From Candidatus Tokpelaia hoelldoblerii (GTDB taxonomy: Bacteria > Pseudomonadota > Alphaproteobacteria > Rhizobiales > Rhizobiaceae), in assembly GCA_002005325.1 (NCBI GenBank), contig CP017315.1:1728501-1792500 (forward strand): 64,000 nucleotides of DNA, read 5' to 3'. The first letter of the stretch is position 1; each line of letters starts with the position of its first letter. A program made the position numbers and the translations under genes. Positions 10,601 through 20,640 of the stretch are shown in pieces. The notes below the pieces were generated by a model. The model was given only the letters and a program-made list of their open reading frames with translations, made no database searches and was not told where the DNA came from.

Positions 10601-11765
10601 CCCCCCCTTCTGCTGTGCCGGATAGCGAAAGCGCCAGACCCGCACCCTTGATATCCGCGTTCTGGATGGTCAGCGGCGCGCCGGCCCGCCAGTCCGCATT
10701 GGCATGGAAAGTGATTTTATCCTGCACCGCGCCGCCACGCACTGAAGATGTGCGCAACCCTTCAACCGCCCCGTCAAGCTTCATACCGACATGGCGTTTT
10801 TCCGGGTCATCAAGCTGTTGCGCCGGGCCGCCAAAGGTGAAGGCGGCATTTTTCCAGCCGACAGCCGGGCTTGCCAGTCCGTTGACCATGGCGGTGCCGT
10901 TCCACACCTCTTGGCCGTTTTCACCATAAGCCAGATGAAAGGCGGCCTTTTCCAGCGTTATATCACCATTGGTAAACGGCACCAGCGCCCGCCGGCCTGC
11001 CCTGTCCTGCAAGGAAAGATCAAACACCATCTGACGGGGAAAGCCATCCGCCGTGGCTTTGCCTGAACCCTGCAGCCTAAGACCGCTCGCCGGGTCATCC
11101 ACCTGCATTGAAAACGCCAGACCGTCCAGCCGTGAAGGCTTTTGCGCCGCTATGGCAATCGCCCCGCCCGCACCGTCAAGACGCGGCAGATCAAACTTCA
11201 TGTCAAATACTTTGCCCGTCCAGTGCAAATCGCCATCAAGGCCAAATGCCGCCCTGTTTCCCAACAGGCTTTCTCCCAGCACAATCTGTCTGGCGGAGAT
11301 TTTGTCAACCAGGACATCAACCGGCAAAGAGGGCAGAGCCAGCAGGTTGCGTCCGGTTTTTTCAGTTTTCACCGGAACAGGCGCCGCGGTTTGCGGCGCA
11401 ACAGGCTTGCGGAAAATGTCAATCCGCTCGGCTTCCAGCTTCTCAAACGCCACCCGCCCGCGCAGGATGGAAAGCCTGCTCCAGTCAAAGGTGATATTTT
11501 TAACGCTGGCAAACACTCCCTGCCCGTCCGCCACCGTGACGGAACGGATGACCCCGTGTGAAGACCACAGACTGTCAATATTGGAAATGCTGACCCGCCG
11601 TCCGGGTGAGGAGAGGCTCTTTTCCAGCATGGCAAGCGCCAGCGATTTACCGGCGCTGCCATCTTCCTGCCGCGGGCCATAGGGGTAAAGCAACAGCACC
11701 GCCACTGCCAGCGCAAGGGCCGCAACACTCAGAAAAAAGATGCGCAACACTGTTTTTTTCATCAT
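7674..11765 (-). CDS. tamB: Translocation and assembly module subunit TamB
   Basis: A 1363-residue inner-membrane-anchored protein thought to bridge the periplasm with TamA and to help outer membrane protein assembly or phospholipid transport. One N-terminal transmembrane segment (about 5-27, VLRIFFLSVAALALAVAVLL) is followed by over a thousand residues of repetitive beta-strand sequence and the C-terminal DUF490/TamB domain (about 1050-1363). That domain contains RGRFELLTKRLDFESGQVMLTG and ends in an aromatic-terminated strand (FYEKDY). The ATG at 11765 directly follows the tamA stop (TAG ATG), so translation is likely coupled. Confidence 0.93.
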   Translation of the reverse strand: MMKKTVLRIFFLSVAALALAVAVLLLYPYGPRQEDGSAGKSLALAMLEKSLSSPGRRVSISNIDSLWSSHGVIRSVTVADGQGVFASVKNITFDWSRLSILRGRVAFEKLEAERIDIFRKPVAPQTAAPVPVKTEKTGRNLLALPSLPVDVLVDKISARQIVLGESLLGNRAAFGLDGDLHWTGKVFDMKFDLPRLDGAGGAIAIAAQKPSRLDGLAFSMQVDDPASGLRLQGSGKATADGFPRQMVFDLSLQDRAGRRALVPFTNGDITLEKAAFHLAYGENGQEVWNGTAMVNGLASPAVGWKNAAFTFGGPAQQLDDPEKRHVGMKLDGAVEGLRTSSVRGGAVQDKITFHANADWRAGAPLTIQNADIKGAGLALSLSGTAEGGAFSNKGAMQADLRLRGKIVDMAVFEPRVKGALGFEGTARGKDGQVAFDLRGRIADAIWNGRPMKNTTVTLAGTLDNRAAFANALDATLKGEGQFDNRPLVLEADVVKNGRQIAADKFSVKIGEAVISGHGKRRRDGALEGTAQFDVPDLSLPAALLFQNGKGSARGTVSLAGDKRVQNGDVKADMKGIEIAGIRVGTLDARALMQDIFGVPRVDGTIHVEDISVRGVRIRSATLQSRMQGKSSHFTAAALMEDDMSVAASGTLVAENSAVSIQATGWQLLLDKLEARKAATVVTLKRPTKITLTDKGAIGVQDLALVAGQGSFILNGTIADRIRLDLDARQMPLAVVNMVRPDLAVDGVLTAKVNISGSRSSPVVDADIDGRGVTAALLRGFGLQPLDVRVQAKTSGEVLTLDARAFGGGLDAAARGTVSFKTRKMALDVNLQETPLNFLNSLVKDQDLSGVVTGTAQISGTLDNPSATFKVSGRQLSARALTESGIQPLTLQTAGSFAGNTVQVENFDVSSASGIGLKASGRLPLKGNGIDLKIDGGAPLGFANRFLAGRGAQLSGVAQVNVRVSGSLAAPKLQGAFLVDDGRFVDPQTNARFNNLIVRGRLEGDRVVLEKASARSASGGSVSVSGSVSTDVGQGLPADLTITLNHTAYNDGEMVSATANGAMTITGALLHEPLIKGKVQVEKAEITIPDNFGGAALIDVRHKHTPRPVAITLRRAGLDGAKSSKAAAEARDGGPKLDLLLSASRVFIRGRGLDAEIGGKVRLAGYLSNVHPVGRFELVRGRFELLTKRLDFESGQVMLTGNMNPELHFVARVEGDDVTVTVTVNGTPDDLDIALTSQPALPQDEILSRLVFNRSVSELSPFQIAQLGLAAAQLAGVGGNTSLLGNLRGATGLDDLDVTNDGMGNTSVKAGRYIRDNIYLGVEAGSDGTTGGTLNLDINKNLKAKGAVGSDAKSGVGVFYEKDY

Positions 11766-13736
11766 CTAGAACGCCTGTCCGATACCAATATAAAACCCAA
11801 GGGCCGGATCGCCCTTGTTACCGTTCAAAGGCTTGGCGATATCAAGGCGGACCGGCCCGAGGCCGGTTTTATAGCGCAGGCCAAACCCCACCCCCACCTT
11901 GGTGTCCTGCCTGAAATCCGGCGTGGTGTCCTCGCCGACAATTCCGGCGTCGACAAAGCCGACCACGCCGACAGACTCCGTCACCATGGTGCGCAATTCC
12001 GCCGAGCCTTCCACCAATGAACGCCCGCCGATAATATCGCCTGTCGGGGTGCGGATACCGATATTGCGATAGCCATAGCCGCGCACCGACCCGCCGCCGC
12101 CGGCAAAAAACAGGATGTTTGACGGCAGTTCAGCCGCTTGCGCACCGGTAATCGCGCCTATCCTGACCCGAGCGGCTGCTACAAGACGCGCCTGCTTGTC
12201 AAGCGCCAGATAGCCGCGTCCCTCCACTGTCGCCCGGGTGATGAAGTTGCCGTAATTGGCCTCATAAAACGGCGTGACAACCAGTTCGCCATAAAGACCG
12301 CGATGGGCATCGGTCTTGTCATCACGGCTGTCATAGAGCAACCCGCCCAGAAAGCCGATCGTGGTGAAATCGCGCCCGCCGAAATAGTCATCATAGGTGT
12401 GGGTGCGCGCCGCATTCAGATAAAGCCGCCCTGACAGTTCATCAGAAAAAATATGCGTAAAACCGGTATGCAGATAAATACCTTCCGCCGTGTAATTATC
12501 GAGCACTTCACGCTCGGCCCTGAGGCTGGCGATAAAATCCGTATCCGGCGTATAGACGCCCGGGCGGGTCAATGTTGCGCCAAGCAGGTAGCTGTAATTT
12601 TTCGGATTATAGGAATTGCTCTGTTTGCCGCCGATATTTTTGATCTTGCCGTCAAAGCGCAACTGCTCGGCCCGGCCGAACAGATTGCGGTGCAGCCAGT
12701 AGGTTTCAAACCCCGCGCCGTCAAAGGTGGAATAGGCAGCCCCCGCCCCCAGCCGGTGCAGCGGCCGTTCCTGCACGACAAGGTGCAGCGGCAGGCTGCC
12801 ATCGGGGCGGATTTCGTCCGCCTCGCGCAGGTTAACCACCCGGAACACGTCAAGCCGCGCCAGCCGCTTGCGTGCCTTGGCCAGATCATCAGGATCATAT
12901 TCCTGCCCGGGTTCAAGGCCGGTCATCCAGGCGACAAAAGCTGAATCCATACGCGGTTTGCGCGAGACATTGTGCAGCTTGAGTTCGCCCAAATGGGCAA
13001 GCCGGCCAGCCTCGACATGAATATCCGCCTCGACCGTCCGGCTGCGGTGATCGGCAACCACATCGCGCCCCGTTACTTTCGCCTTGGCGTAACCCTGCTG
13101 GCGCCAGGCATTCACCGCCAGTTGCCCGGCCTTGAGGATAACGGTTGAGCGCGCCACATCACCGGCTGCATATCCGGCTTCCTGCGGAGTGGTAACCTCG
13201 TCCCTGCGGTTACTGGCCGGCGGCGCCTGCCGGTCAACCACAGCCTGGGAAAAACGGTATTGCGGCCCGCTGTCAATGGTGATGACAATGGTGCTTTTGT
13301 CAGGCAGCTCGGTATCAAAAGGAAGATCTGCCGCCTCGCGCCCGTTGATGGTGATACTGATGACACCGCCATAGCGCCCCTGGGCATAAAGGGCGGCCAG
13401 AATGCGGCGGTAATCACCGCGCGCCTTGCCCAGCACACCGGCCGAACCTGAAACCGGCTTTCCCGCATCCGCCACCAGAGAAGAAGTCTTCCTGACGGTT
13501 TTAACGCCGTCGGGTGCGGCCCCCGCAGCAGCCGCAACATCAACCTTGTAATATTTCGGTGCGCCGATAACATCCGTCTGCGCCGCCGGATCGGCTTTTT
13601 TTCTGCCCCACAGATGCACACCGAAAAGATCAAACGCCTGCGCGCCTTGCGGAAAGGCGCATGCCGCCAGCATGCCTGCCGCCAGGGCAGCACACACAGT
13701 TTTTGCCTTACGGATTGTGCTTTGAGTATCCCTCAT
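11766..13736 (-). CDS. tamA: Outer membrane assembly protein TamA (BamA/Omp85 family)
   Basis: A 656-residue Omp85 protein with N-terminal POTRA domains (about 105-330) and a C-terminal 16-stranded barrel domain (about 350-656). The barrel contains GGGGSVRGYGYR, the conserved Omp85 RGY motif, and ends in phenylalanine, as outer membrane barrels do. The export signal is ambiguous: LAAC at about residues 23-26 fits a lipobox, but GAQA just after fits a signal peptidase I site. It is immediately followed by tamB, the standard TamA-TamB pairing. No good ribosome site is visible at the ATG. Confidence 0.92.
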   Translation of the reverse strand: MRDTQSTIRKAKTVCAALAAGMLAACAFPQGAQAFDLFGVHLWGRKKADPAAQTDVIGAPKYYKVDVAAAAGAAPDGVKTVRKTSSLVADAGKPVSGSAGVLGKARGDYRRILAALYAQGRYGGVISITINGREAADLPFDTELPDKSTIVITIDSGPQYRFSQAVVDRQAPPASNRRDEVTTPQEAGYAAGDVARSTVILKAGQLAVNAWRQQGYAKAKVTGRDVVADHRSRTVEADIHVEAGRLAHLGELKLHNVSRKPRMDSAFVAWMTGLEPGQEYDPDDLAKARKRLARLDVFRVVNLREADEIRPDGSLPLHLVVQERPLHRLGAGAAYSTFDGAGFETYWLHRNLFGRAEQLRFDGKIKNIGGKQSNSYNPKNYSYLLGATLTRPGVYTPDTDFIASLRAEREVLDNYTAEGIYLHTGFTHIFSDELSGRLYLNAARTHTYDDYFGGRDFTTIGFLGGLLYDSRDDKTDAHRGLYGELVVTPFYEANYGNFITRATVEGRGYLALDKQARLVAAARVRIGAITGAQAAELPSNILFFAGGGGSVRGYGYRNIGIRTPTGDIIGGRSLVEGSAELRTMVTESVGVVGFVDAGIVGEDTTPDFRQDTKVGVGFGLRYKTGLGPVRLDIAKPLNGNKGDPALGFYIGIGQAF

Positions 13737-14105
13737 TGCGCGTCAGGTTTTTCTTTTTCCATGACCGGAGCACCGGCAGTGTCGTATCAGACTGTCACCG
13801 GCATGAAAAACACGGCGGAAAAACAGTTTGTTCTTTATTTTTTTGGACGGAAAACACTTTATCCTTTTGCCTGCTCCGGCAACAGGCATCAGGTTTGAGC
13901 ACCCCGCTTTTTTTCCGCGCAAACCTGACACTATCATATGTAAGAACACGCAGAAACACCAACACCCTCTTTTCTCCCCCGACTTTGTCAAAGAAGTGTT
14001 AATAATTCTCTCAAAAAACGGCAAAACTATATCCGTAACGCTTAAAAATGTTTAAGGCTCGTTGTGTCGTGCGCAGGGGGTTCTGGCAAACGATGGCGGG
14101 GTTTT
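13737..14105. other. Gene-free stretch between tamA and comM
   Basis: About 370 bases between the divergent tamA and comM starts with no supportable gene. It is AT-rich towards comM and holds one perfect dyad, CTTAAA-aatg-TTTAAG, at 14041-14056, about 50 bases ahead of the comM start. No promoter with both consensus boxes could be named. Confidence 0.5.
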
Positions 14106-15632
14106 ATGGTTTCGCGTATTACAACAGTTGCTTTCAGCGGTATTGAAGCTTTGCCGGTGGATGTGCAGGTTATGATTGCGCCCGGGAAAATGGGGATGTC
14201 GATTGTCGGCCTGCCCGACAAGGCCGTGGCTGAAAGCCGCGAGCGGGTGCAGGCGGCGCTGCACGCTTCCGGCCTTTCCATGCCGGTCAAACGCGTGACC
14301 ATTAATCTGGCGCCGGCCGATCTGCCCAAGGAAGGCTCGCATTATGACCTGCCGATTGCTGCCGGGCTGATGGTAGCGATGGGCGTTCTGCCGCAGGAAG
14401 CGGCGCAGCGCTATATTGTGCTGGGTGAACTTGCACTTGATGGCAGCATTGCGCCGGTCAATGGTGTTTTACCGGCGGCAATGGCGGCGGGTTCTCTTGC
14501 ACGCGGGCTGATCTGTCCGGCGGCCTGCGGGCCGGAAGCCGCATGGGCGGGCGGCACATTGGCGATTATCGCCCCGGACAGCCTGCTGGCGCTGGCCAAT
14601 CATTTCAAAGGCACACAAATCATCCGCCGGCCTGATCCCCTGCCGCTGCGCATCGCGGATAATCTGCCCGATCTTGCTGACATCAAGGGGCAGGAAAGCG
14701 CCAAACGGGCGCTGGAAGTCGCAGCAGCAGGCAGGCATAACCTGCTGTTTATCGGCCCGCCGGGGGCGGGAAAATCCATGCTGGCGCAGCGGCTGCCTTC
14801 CATTCTGCCGCCACTCGAGGCGCGGGAACTTCTTGATATTTCAATGATCTCCTCCATCGCCGGCGAAAATCAGGGCGGTATTTTATCAAGCAGGCGGCCT
14901 TTTCGCGCCCCGCATCATTCCGCTTCCATGGCGGCGATGGTGGGCGGCGGTCTCAAAACGCGTCCGGGGGAAGCATCACTCGCGCATAATGGCGTGCTGT
15001 TTCTGGATGAATTTCCCGAATTTTCGCCGCAGGTGCTTGACTCCCTGCGCCAGCCGCTGGAAAGCGGCGAATGCGTGATTGCCCGCGCCAATCATCACAT
15101 CAGCTACCCGGCCCGCATTCAGCTTGTCGCCGCTATGAACCCGTGCCGTTGCGGCATGGCGGGCGAGCCGGGCTATACCTGCGCCCGCGGGCCGCGCTGC
15201 CGTAGCGATTATCAGGCGCGGATTTCCGGCCCGCTGCTTGACCGGATTGACCTGCGCATTGAAGTGCCGGCCTTGCCGGCGGTTGCGTTGATGCAACCGG
15301 CACAGGCGGAACCCAGCGCTAAAGTTGCCGCACGGGTCAAAGCGGCGCACGAGTGGCAAAAGATGCGCTTTGCCGCTTTGGGCAGACCGGACATCCGCAC
15401 CAATGGCGACTGTCCGGCAGCGCTGGTGGAAACCATTGCGGTGCTTGATACAGGCGGCGCGGCTCTCATGCGTGAAATCAGCGAAAAAATGCGTCTTTCC
15501 GCCCGCGCCTATCACCGGGTGTTGAAAGTGGCGCGCACCATTGCCGACCTTGACGGGACTGACCGCATTTCCCGTCTGCATCTGGCTGAGGCATTAAGTT
15601 ACCGCCGCGTTCCGGAAAGACAGGCAGGCTAA
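14106..15632 (+). CDS. comM: YifB/ComM-family Mg-chelatase-like AAA ATPase
   Basis: In transformable bacteria ComM is a hexameric helicase that extends branch migration during DNA uptake; in others the role is less clear. The 508-residue product has the ChlI N-terminal domain (about 20-145) and a central AAA domain with Walker [10 protein letters not shown] and Walker [11 protein letters not shown] cysteine cluster follows (NPCRCGMAG...CARGPRC), then the Mg-chelatase C-terminal domain. I start at the ATG at 14106 ([12 protein letters not shown]) behind GGCGGGG, not at the upstream in-frame start. The last 4 bases overlap the convergent Trm112-like gene. Confidence 0.92.
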   Translation: MVSRITTVAFSGIEALPVDVQVMIAPGKMGMSIVGLPDKAVAESRERVQAALHASGLSMPVKRVTINLAPADLPKEGSHYDLPIAAGLMVAMGVLPQEAAQRYIVLGELALDGSIAPVNGVLPAAMAAGSLARGLICPAACGPEAAWAGGTLAIIAPDSLLALANHFKGTQIIRRPDPLPLRIADNLPDLADIKGQESAKRALEVAAAGRHNLLFIGPPGAGKSMLAQRLPSILPPLEARELLDISMISSIAGENQGGILSSRRPFRAPHHSASMAAMVGGGLKTRPGEASLAHNGVLFLDEFPEFSPQVLDSLRQPLESGECVIARANHHISYPARIQLVAAMNPCRCGMAGEPGYTCARGPRCRSDYQARISGPLLDRIDLRIEVPALPAVALMQPAQAEPSAKVAARVKAAHEWQKMRFAALGRPDIRTNGDCPAALVETIAVLDTGGAALMREISEKMRLSARAYHRVLKVARTIADLDGTDRISRLHLAEALSYRRVPERQAG

Positions 15633-15814
15633 ATCTCATCCTCATTCAAAGACCGCGCTTCATCCGCCAGCATGATCGGCACGCCTTCGCGGACAGGATA
15701 GGCAAGACGCGCCTTTCGCGATACAAGTTCCTGCGCCTGCGCATGATAGCGCAGGCTGCTCCCGGTCAGGGGGCATATCAGCAATTCAAGCAACTTGCGA
15801 TCGCATGTTCCCAT
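15629..15814 (-). CDS. Trm112/UPF0434 family small protein
   Basis: A 61-residue protein with the family start [16 protein letters not shown] and the VREGVPIML motif. Related YcaR/Trm112 proteins are small, often zinc-binding, partners of methyltransferases; here only one cysteine remains in the first motif, as in many proteobacterial members. It lies 5 bases after dapD on the same strand and is probably co-transcribed with it. Its stop overlaps the convergent comM stop. Confidence 0.85.
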   Translation of the reverse strand: MGTCDRKLLELLICPLTGSSLRYHAQAQELVSRKARLAYPVREGVPIMLADEARSLNEDEI

Positions 15815-15819
15815 ATCTG

Positions 15820-16674
15820 TCAGTCCCGTAACAAATCATTGACGGATGTTTTGGAACGGGTTTTCTCATCCACCCGCTTGACAATCACCGCACAATAAAG
15901 AGATGGCCCCGCTTCACCCCCCGGCAAGGGTTTGCCCGGCAATGTACCGGCAACAACAACCGACCAGGCCGGAACCTCGCCATAGAAAACCTTGCCGGTG
16001 GCACGGTCAACAATTTTGGTCGACTTGCCGATGAAAACCCCCATTCCCAGCACAGCCCCTTCACGGACAATGCAGCCTTCCACCACTTCGGAGCGCGCGC
16101 CGATAAAGCAATTGTCCTCAATAATTGTCGGCCCGGCCTGCAACGGTTCAAGCACACCGCCAATGCCGACACCGCCCGACAGGTGCACATTGCGGCCGAT
16201 CTGGGCGCAGGAACCGACAGTCGCCCAGGTGTCAACCATTGTCCCCTCGCCGACATAAGCACCAAGATTAACAAAGGACGGCATCAGAATAACGTTCGGG
16301 GCGATATAGGCCGAATGGCGCACAATCGCACCGGGCACAGAGCGAAAGGCGGCTTTTTCAAATTCCGCCATTTTCCAGCCGTCAAACTTTGACGGCACCT
16401 TGTCCCACCAGGCTGAACCATCCGGCCCGCCGGAAATCATTTCCATCCTGTTTAAACGGAAAGACAGCAGCACGGCCTTTTTCAGCCATTGATGCACCTG
16501 CCATGTGCCCCCGCTCACGCGTTCCGCCACCCGCACCACGCCTTTATCAAGCAAATTCAGCGCCTCTGCCACCGCGTCACGCACTTCACCTTTTGTAGCG
16601 GTGCTGACAGTATCACGTTGCTCAAATGCTTTTTCAATACTCTGTTCCAATTGGGGCAAGGCCGTGTGCGACAT
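15820..16674 (-). CDS. dapD: 2,3,4,5-tetrahydropyridine-2,6-dicarboxylate N-succinyltransferase
   Basis: Succinyl-CoA-dependent step of the lysine/diaminopimelate pathway, supplying peptidoglycan cross-link precursor. The 284-residue protein has the DapD N-terminal helical domain and a left-handed beta-helix of hexapeptide repeats. Recognisable parts are [23 protein letters not shown] and [25 protein letters not shown] precedes the ATG with a 7-base gap. It is divergent from the LOG-family gene. Confidence 0.96.
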   Translation of the reverse strand: MSHTALPQLEQSIEKAFEQRDTVSTATKGEVRDAVAEALNLLDKGVVRVAERVSGGTWQVHQWLKKAVLLSFRLNRMEMISGGPDGSAWWDKVPSKFDGWKMAEFEKAAFRSVPGAIVRHSAYIAPNVILMPSFVNLGAYVGEGTMVDTWATVGSCAQIGRNVHLSGGVGIGGVLEPLQAGPTIIEDNCFIGARSEVVEGCIVREGAVLGMGVFIGKSTKIVDRATGKVFYGEVPAWSVVVAGTLPGKPLPGGEAGPSLYCAVIVKRVDEKTRSKTSVNDLLRD

Positions 16675-16769
16675 GGAAATTCTCCGTTAAAACAATTTGT
16701 AAACATTTTTATATATGGTACCTCTTTTATGCAATGAAAACGAGCAGGTCAATTCACAAGGAAGCAGGA

Positions 16770-17609
16770 ATGGCAATGAAAGAGAAAGAAAGCTGGACAC
16801 CTTTTCCCCATTCAGATGAAGACGCACGGCAAGCCGACAGCGTCTCCGATACCATCCAGACACGTTCACCCGCCTACCGGCTTGCCTATATTGATGAAGA
16901 TTTTTTGATGAGCCGTGATTTGCGCTCTCTGCGCCTCGGGCTGGAATTGATGAAAACCGAAACGTGCCTGCGCGAACGCGGCATCCGCTCGACAGTGGTT
17001 CTGTTTGGCGGGGCGCGTATTCCTGCCCCGGGAGAAGTGGCATGGGCGGCAAAAAACAAGGAACAGAAAAAAAACCTTGAAGCGGCCGCTCCTTATTATG
17101 ACGAAGCGCGGCAATTTGCCAAACTGTGCGCTGAATATTCAGCCAAAAGCAATTACAGCGAATTTGTCATCACCACCGGCGGCGGCCCGGGCGTGATGGA
17201 AGCGGGCAACCGTGGCGCGGCCGATGTCGGCGCACCCAGTATCGGCCTGAATATCGTTCTGCCGCACGAGCAGGCCCCCAACAGTTATATCACGCCGGAA
17301 CTGTGCTTTAACTTTCACTATTTCGCCATGCGCAAGATGCACTTTCTCATGCGCGCCAAAGCGCTGGCAATTTTCCCCGGCGGGTTCGGTACACTGGACG
17401 AGTTGTTCGAAGCATTGACGCTCATGCAGACGGGCCGGATGAAAACCGTGCCGGTTTTGATGTTCGGTAAAAAATTCTGGCACAAGGCGCTGGATTTCGA
17501 CTATCTGGCGCAACAGGGCACCATCGCGCCGGAAGATGTGAAACGGCTGACCTTTGTTGACAGCGCCGCAGAAGGCTGGGCGGAAATCCGCCGTTTTTAC
17601 ACTCTGTAA
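16770..17609 (+). CDS. LOG-family Rossmann-fold protein (TIGR00730-like)
   Basis: A 279-residue member of the Lonely Guy family, nucleoside 5'-monophosphate phosphoribohydrolases that in plants release cytokinin. The two hallmark motifs are present: GGGPGVMEAGNRGA and FPGGFGTLDELFE. It is the longer bacterial form with about 80 extra N-terminal residues. Several in-frame starts exist; I choose the ATG at 16770 because AAGGA precedes it by 7 bases, while the longest frame would run into the divergent dapD gene. The biological substrate is not known. Confidence 0.85.
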   Translation: MAMKEKESWTPFPHSDEDARQADSVSDTIQTRSPAYRLAYIDEDFLMSRDLRSLRLGLELMKTETCLRERGIRSTVVLFGGARIPAPGEVAWAAKNKEQKKNLEAAAPYYDEARQFAKLCAEYSAKSNYSEFVITTGGGPGVMEAGNRGAADVGAPSIGLNIVLPHEQAPNSYITPELCFNFHYFAMRKMHFLMRAKALAIFPGGFGTLDELFEALTLMQTGRMKTVPVLMFGKKFWHKALDFDYLAQQGTIAPEDVKRLTFVDSAAEGWAEIRRFYTL

Positions 17610-17659
17610 ACGGCCGCAATACAGGCTTTGCAACAGATGAATATGTACAGGGTTAAAGC

Positions 17660-18061
17660 ATGAAAGAAAAACCGGGGAAAAATATCATTTCCTATATCAA
17701 GGGGCATATATATTTTATCACCGGCTGCATCATGCTTGGACTGGCTGTTATCGGCGCAGTTTTGCCGATCATACCGCACACGCCGTTTCTGGTGATCGCC
17801 GCATGGTGTTTTGCCCGTTCGTCCCCGCGCTTTCACCGCTGGCTGCACCATCATCCGGTCTTCGGCCCGCAGCTTCGTCTCTGGCAAGAAAAACGCGCCA
17901 TCAGCGTTCCGGTTAAAATCATCACCGTCGGCGGAATGACGGCAGGGTTTATCGTCAGTTATTTTTTCCTGCTGCCACCTGTTCCCCTGTGGCTGACACT
18001 GGCAACCGCCTTTATCATGGCGGCAATTGCCGCTTTTGTCATCAGCCGTCCGTCACAATGA
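17660..18061 (+). CDS. YbaN/DUF454 family inner membrane protein
   Basis: A 133-residue membrane protein with three or four hydrophobic segments. It carries the family pattern [28 protein letters not shown] followed by the HPVFGP motif. Function is unknown. It ends inside the last codons of the convergent ChaC-like gene (9-base overlap). Confidence 0.85.
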   Translation: MKEKPGKNIISYIKGHIYFITGCIMLGLAVIGAVLPIIPHTPFLVIAAWCFARSSPRFHRWLHHHPVFGPQLRLWQEKRAISVPVKIITVGGMTAGFIVSYFFLLPPVPLWLTLATAFIMAAIAAFVISRPSQ

Positions 18062-18565
18062 ACGGATAATCGCCTCCAGCCGCCTGTCCGGCATACCAAG
18101 CTTGCGCAAATGTTGGGCAGTGTTGCGGACATAATCAGCGGTACTGCCTGTTGCCCCCTGTGTCGCGGCAACAATGGCGCAAACGGCCTCATGGCTCAAT
18201 GTGCTGGCATAACATTCATGCGCCGGATTGGCGACAAAGGCCAGGCCCGATACTTTCTGCCCGCCGTGCAAATGGAGCGGCAATTTTCTTTTAAAATAAA
18301 CACCGTCATTCATCTCTCTGGCGATAAGATAATCATAAGCCTGCCGGGCATTGCGCTGTTCCACATGATAAGCCATGCCAAAGCACGAACCGCCACGGGC
18401 AAGCCCCAGTACAAGCCCGGGTTTTTCGGGCGTGCCGCGATAATAACGGGAATAGATACACAGGCGGCGATGATAGCCGAACAACCGGCATGACTGTGCA
18501 CTATCATAAGCAAAACCCGGCTTCCACATCAGGGAGCCATAGCCAAAAACCCAGAATGCATCCAT
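18053..18565 (-). CDS. ChaC-like gamma-glutamylcyclotransferase
   Basis: A 170-residue protein with the gamma-glutamylcyclotransferase fold signature [12 protein letters not shown] at residues 7-18, where YGSL binds the gamma-glutamyl group. ChaC enzymes release 5-oxoproline from glutathione. Further family parts are [21 protein letters not shown] and the late ALSHEA-like segment. It is convergent with ybaN. Confidence 0.88.
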   Translation of the reverse strand: MDAFWVFGYGSLMWKPGFAYDSAQSCRLFGYHRRLCIYSRYYRGTPEKPGLVLGLARGGSCFGMAYHVEQRNARQAYDYLIAREMNDGVYFKRKLPLHLHGGQKVSGLAFVANPAHECYASTLSHEAVCAIVAATQGATGSTADYVRNTAQHLRKLGMPDRRLEAIIRSL

Positions 18566-18639
18566 AATACACCTGTTGATAATATCCGAATCATTTTTAT
18601 CTTATTCATCAGGCTGAAAATGGTCTATAAAGGTTTTTT

Positions 18640-19695
18640 ATGACAACAGAACTTTCTTTTCCTGAATGCAGGCGGGCGCAACCCTGTAACAAGGGTTTCA
18701 GGCGTCGGCTGTTCGTCATATTCCTTGGCCTCTTTGCCATTGTTTACAGCATTGTCTGGTACTATCTTGCTGCATGGGTGGAAGGTGAAGTGCAGAAAAG
18801 CCGGCAGGACCTGCTCCGGTCCGGCATTATCGCCCAATGCGGCAATCTTCATAAAACCGGCTATCCGCTGCGTATTGCCATCGCTTGCGATTCGCCCGGC
18901 TTTCACAAGGCAGATAACAGCATCACCCTCAGCGGGGCGCAGCTTGTCGCCAGCGCGCCGATCTATGCGCCGCACTGGGTTTCTTTTGATATAACCGCAC
19001 CGGTGCGCCTTGAAGCCACGGAAAAATACAGCCTGCACGGAAAATGGGACGCCATGCGCATTGAAATCAATCCGGGCAGGAAAACACTGGACGGGCTGGT
19101 GTTGTCGATAGAAAACGCGCAAGTGACCACAGCACCGGCAACAGACAAAACCGTGCCGGTGATAGCGGCTGAATTTATCCACCTTGACGCGACACGGGCT
19201 GATGAGCATCTCACCACACGGCTGACCTTTGACACTGTGAAGCTGCCATGGATTAAAACCGCTTCCCGTCTGGGCATTCCGGCGCTTGACGGCCAGATTA
19301 TCCTGACGATGGACAGCCCTGAGCAGCTTTTTGCAACAGATGGCACCCCATGGCCGCGGCGGCTTAAGGGGCGTTCCGGCATGATTGAACGCGCGGTGTT
19401 TTCACCGGCAAGCGGCGGCAGGCTGACATTTTCCGGCCCTTTCAGCATTTCAGAACAGGGGCTTCTCAGCGGGCAGTTCACCCTGAGCGTCCATGACGCG
19501 ATGATGCTCAAACCGGTTTTGAGTGATCTGTTTCCGGAGCAGGCCGGCAATATGACGACATTGCTGTTTATCCTTGGCAGCATGGAGAAAGATGAAGCGG
19601 GCAACCCGATGCTGAAACTCGATGTCACAGAAGGGAGAATGAGGATGGGCTTTATCAAGCTTGGCAAAATCCCGCCGATCGGCGGCGCGCAATAG
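18640..19695 (+). CDS. DUF2125 domain-containing protein
   Basis: A 351-residue protein with one N-terminal transmembrane segment (about 26-48) followed by a periplasmic region. The DUF2125 family is common in Hyphomicrobiales and has no firm function. Visible family parts are CGNLHKTGYPLRIAIACDSP near residues 67-87 and AHWVSFD-like APHWVSFD. AAGG precedes the ATG. It is convergent with tyrC. Confidence 0.82.
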   Translation: MTTELSFPECRRAQPCNKGFRRRLFVIFLGLFAIVYSIVWYYLAAWVEGEVQKSRQDLLRSGIIAQCGNLHKTGYPLRIAIACDSPGFHKADNSITLSGAQLVASAPIYAPHWVSFDITAPVRLEATEKYSLHGKWDAMRIEINPGRKTLDGLVLSIENAQVTTAPATDKTVPVIAAEFIHLDATRADEHLTTRLTFDTVKLPWIKTASRLGIPALDGQIILTMDSPEQLFATDGTPWPRRLKGRSGMIERAVFSPASGGRLTFSGPFSISEQGLLSGQFTLSVHDAMMLKPVLSDLFPEQAGNMTTLLFILGSMEKDEAGNPMLKLDVTEGRMRMGFIKLGKIPPIGGAQ

Positions 19696-19716
19696 GCGCT
19701 GGCCGGATTTCACATT

Positions 19717-20640
19717 TCAGTTCCCTGCTTTCCGGCGGCCAAAGTCGGGCGCGTCCACTTCCTGACCGGCCTCGATAATATCACGGCGGATCGCGCGGGT
19801 GCGGGTGAACAGATCAAACAGCGCCTCACCATCACCCCAGCGGATAGCCCGCTGCAAAGCGGAAAGGTCTTCGCTGAAACGCCCGAGCATTTCCAGAATG
19901 GCGTCCCGGTTGTGCAGGCAGACATCACGCCACATCGTCGGGTCAGACGCTGCCAGCCGGGTGAAATCACGAAAGCCGGAAGCTGAATAGGCAATGACTT
20001 CTGAATTGGTGACTTTTTCCAGATCGCTTGCCGTGCCGACAATATTGTAGGCAATGATATGCGGCAGGTGCGATACAATCGCCAAAACCAGATCATGGTG
20101 TTCCGGTGTCATGGTGTCGATTTTCGAGCCACATGCTGTCCAGAAACTTTCAAGCTTTTTCAGCGCAGTTTTCTCTGTGTCCGGCAAGGGTGTCAGGATA
20201 CACCAGCGGTTGACAAACAGTGTTGAAAAACCCGAATCCGGGCCGGAATACTCTGTTCCCGCAATCGGGTGCCCGGGAATGAAATGCACATAAGCGGGCA
20301 GCTCCGGCGCCATCTGGGCAATGACGGATGATTTGGTCGAGCCGGCATCAGTGACAATCGCCCCTTCTTTCAAAGCCGGAGCAATATCATGCGCCACCGC
20401 GCCAGACGCGCCGACCGGCACACTGACAATCACCAGATCGGCGTCTTTCACCGCTGTTGCATTGTCAGTGGCATAACTGTCGCCCAGGTTGAGTTCACGG
20501 GCGCGGGCCAGGGTTTTTTCACTGCGGGTGGCAATGGCAATATGCTTTGCCAGTTTCTTTTCACGAATGACACGGGCAAGGGAAGAACCGATCAGGCCAA
20601 TGCCAATCAGGGCGATTTTATCAAACTTCACATCAGACAT
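19717..20640 (-). CDS. tyrC: Prephenate/arogenate dehydrogenase
   Basis: NAD(P)-dependent oxidative decarboxylation of prephenate or arogenate in tyrosine synthesis. The 307-residue protein has the nucleotide-binding [11 protein letters not shown] near residue 13, then the prephenate dehydrogenase core with [14 protein letters not shown]. It overlaps the upstream hisC by 8 bases, so translation is probably coupled. The hisC-tyrC pairing supports the aromatic role, with the aminotransferase supplying arogenate or using 4-hydroxyphenylpyruvate. Confidence 0.92.
   Translation of the reverse strand: MSDVKFDKIALIGIGLIGSSLARVIREKKLAKHIAIATRSEKTLARARELNLGDSYATDNATAVKDADLVIVSVPVGASGAVAHDIAPALKEGAIVTDAGSTKSSVIAQMAPELPAYVHFIPGHPIAGTEYSGPDSGFSTLFVNRWCILTPLPDTEKTALKKLESFWTACGSKIDTMTPEHHDLVLAIVSHLPHIIAYNIVGTASDLEKVTNSEVIAYSASGFRDFTRLAASDPTMWRDVCLHNRDAILEMLGRFSEDLSALQRAIRWGDGEALFDLFTRTRAIRRDIIEAGQEVDAPDFGRRKAGN

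Noticed and set aside
8011..11682. Plus-strand frames opposite tamB.
   Set aside because: Shadows of the long, compositionally biased tamB gene.
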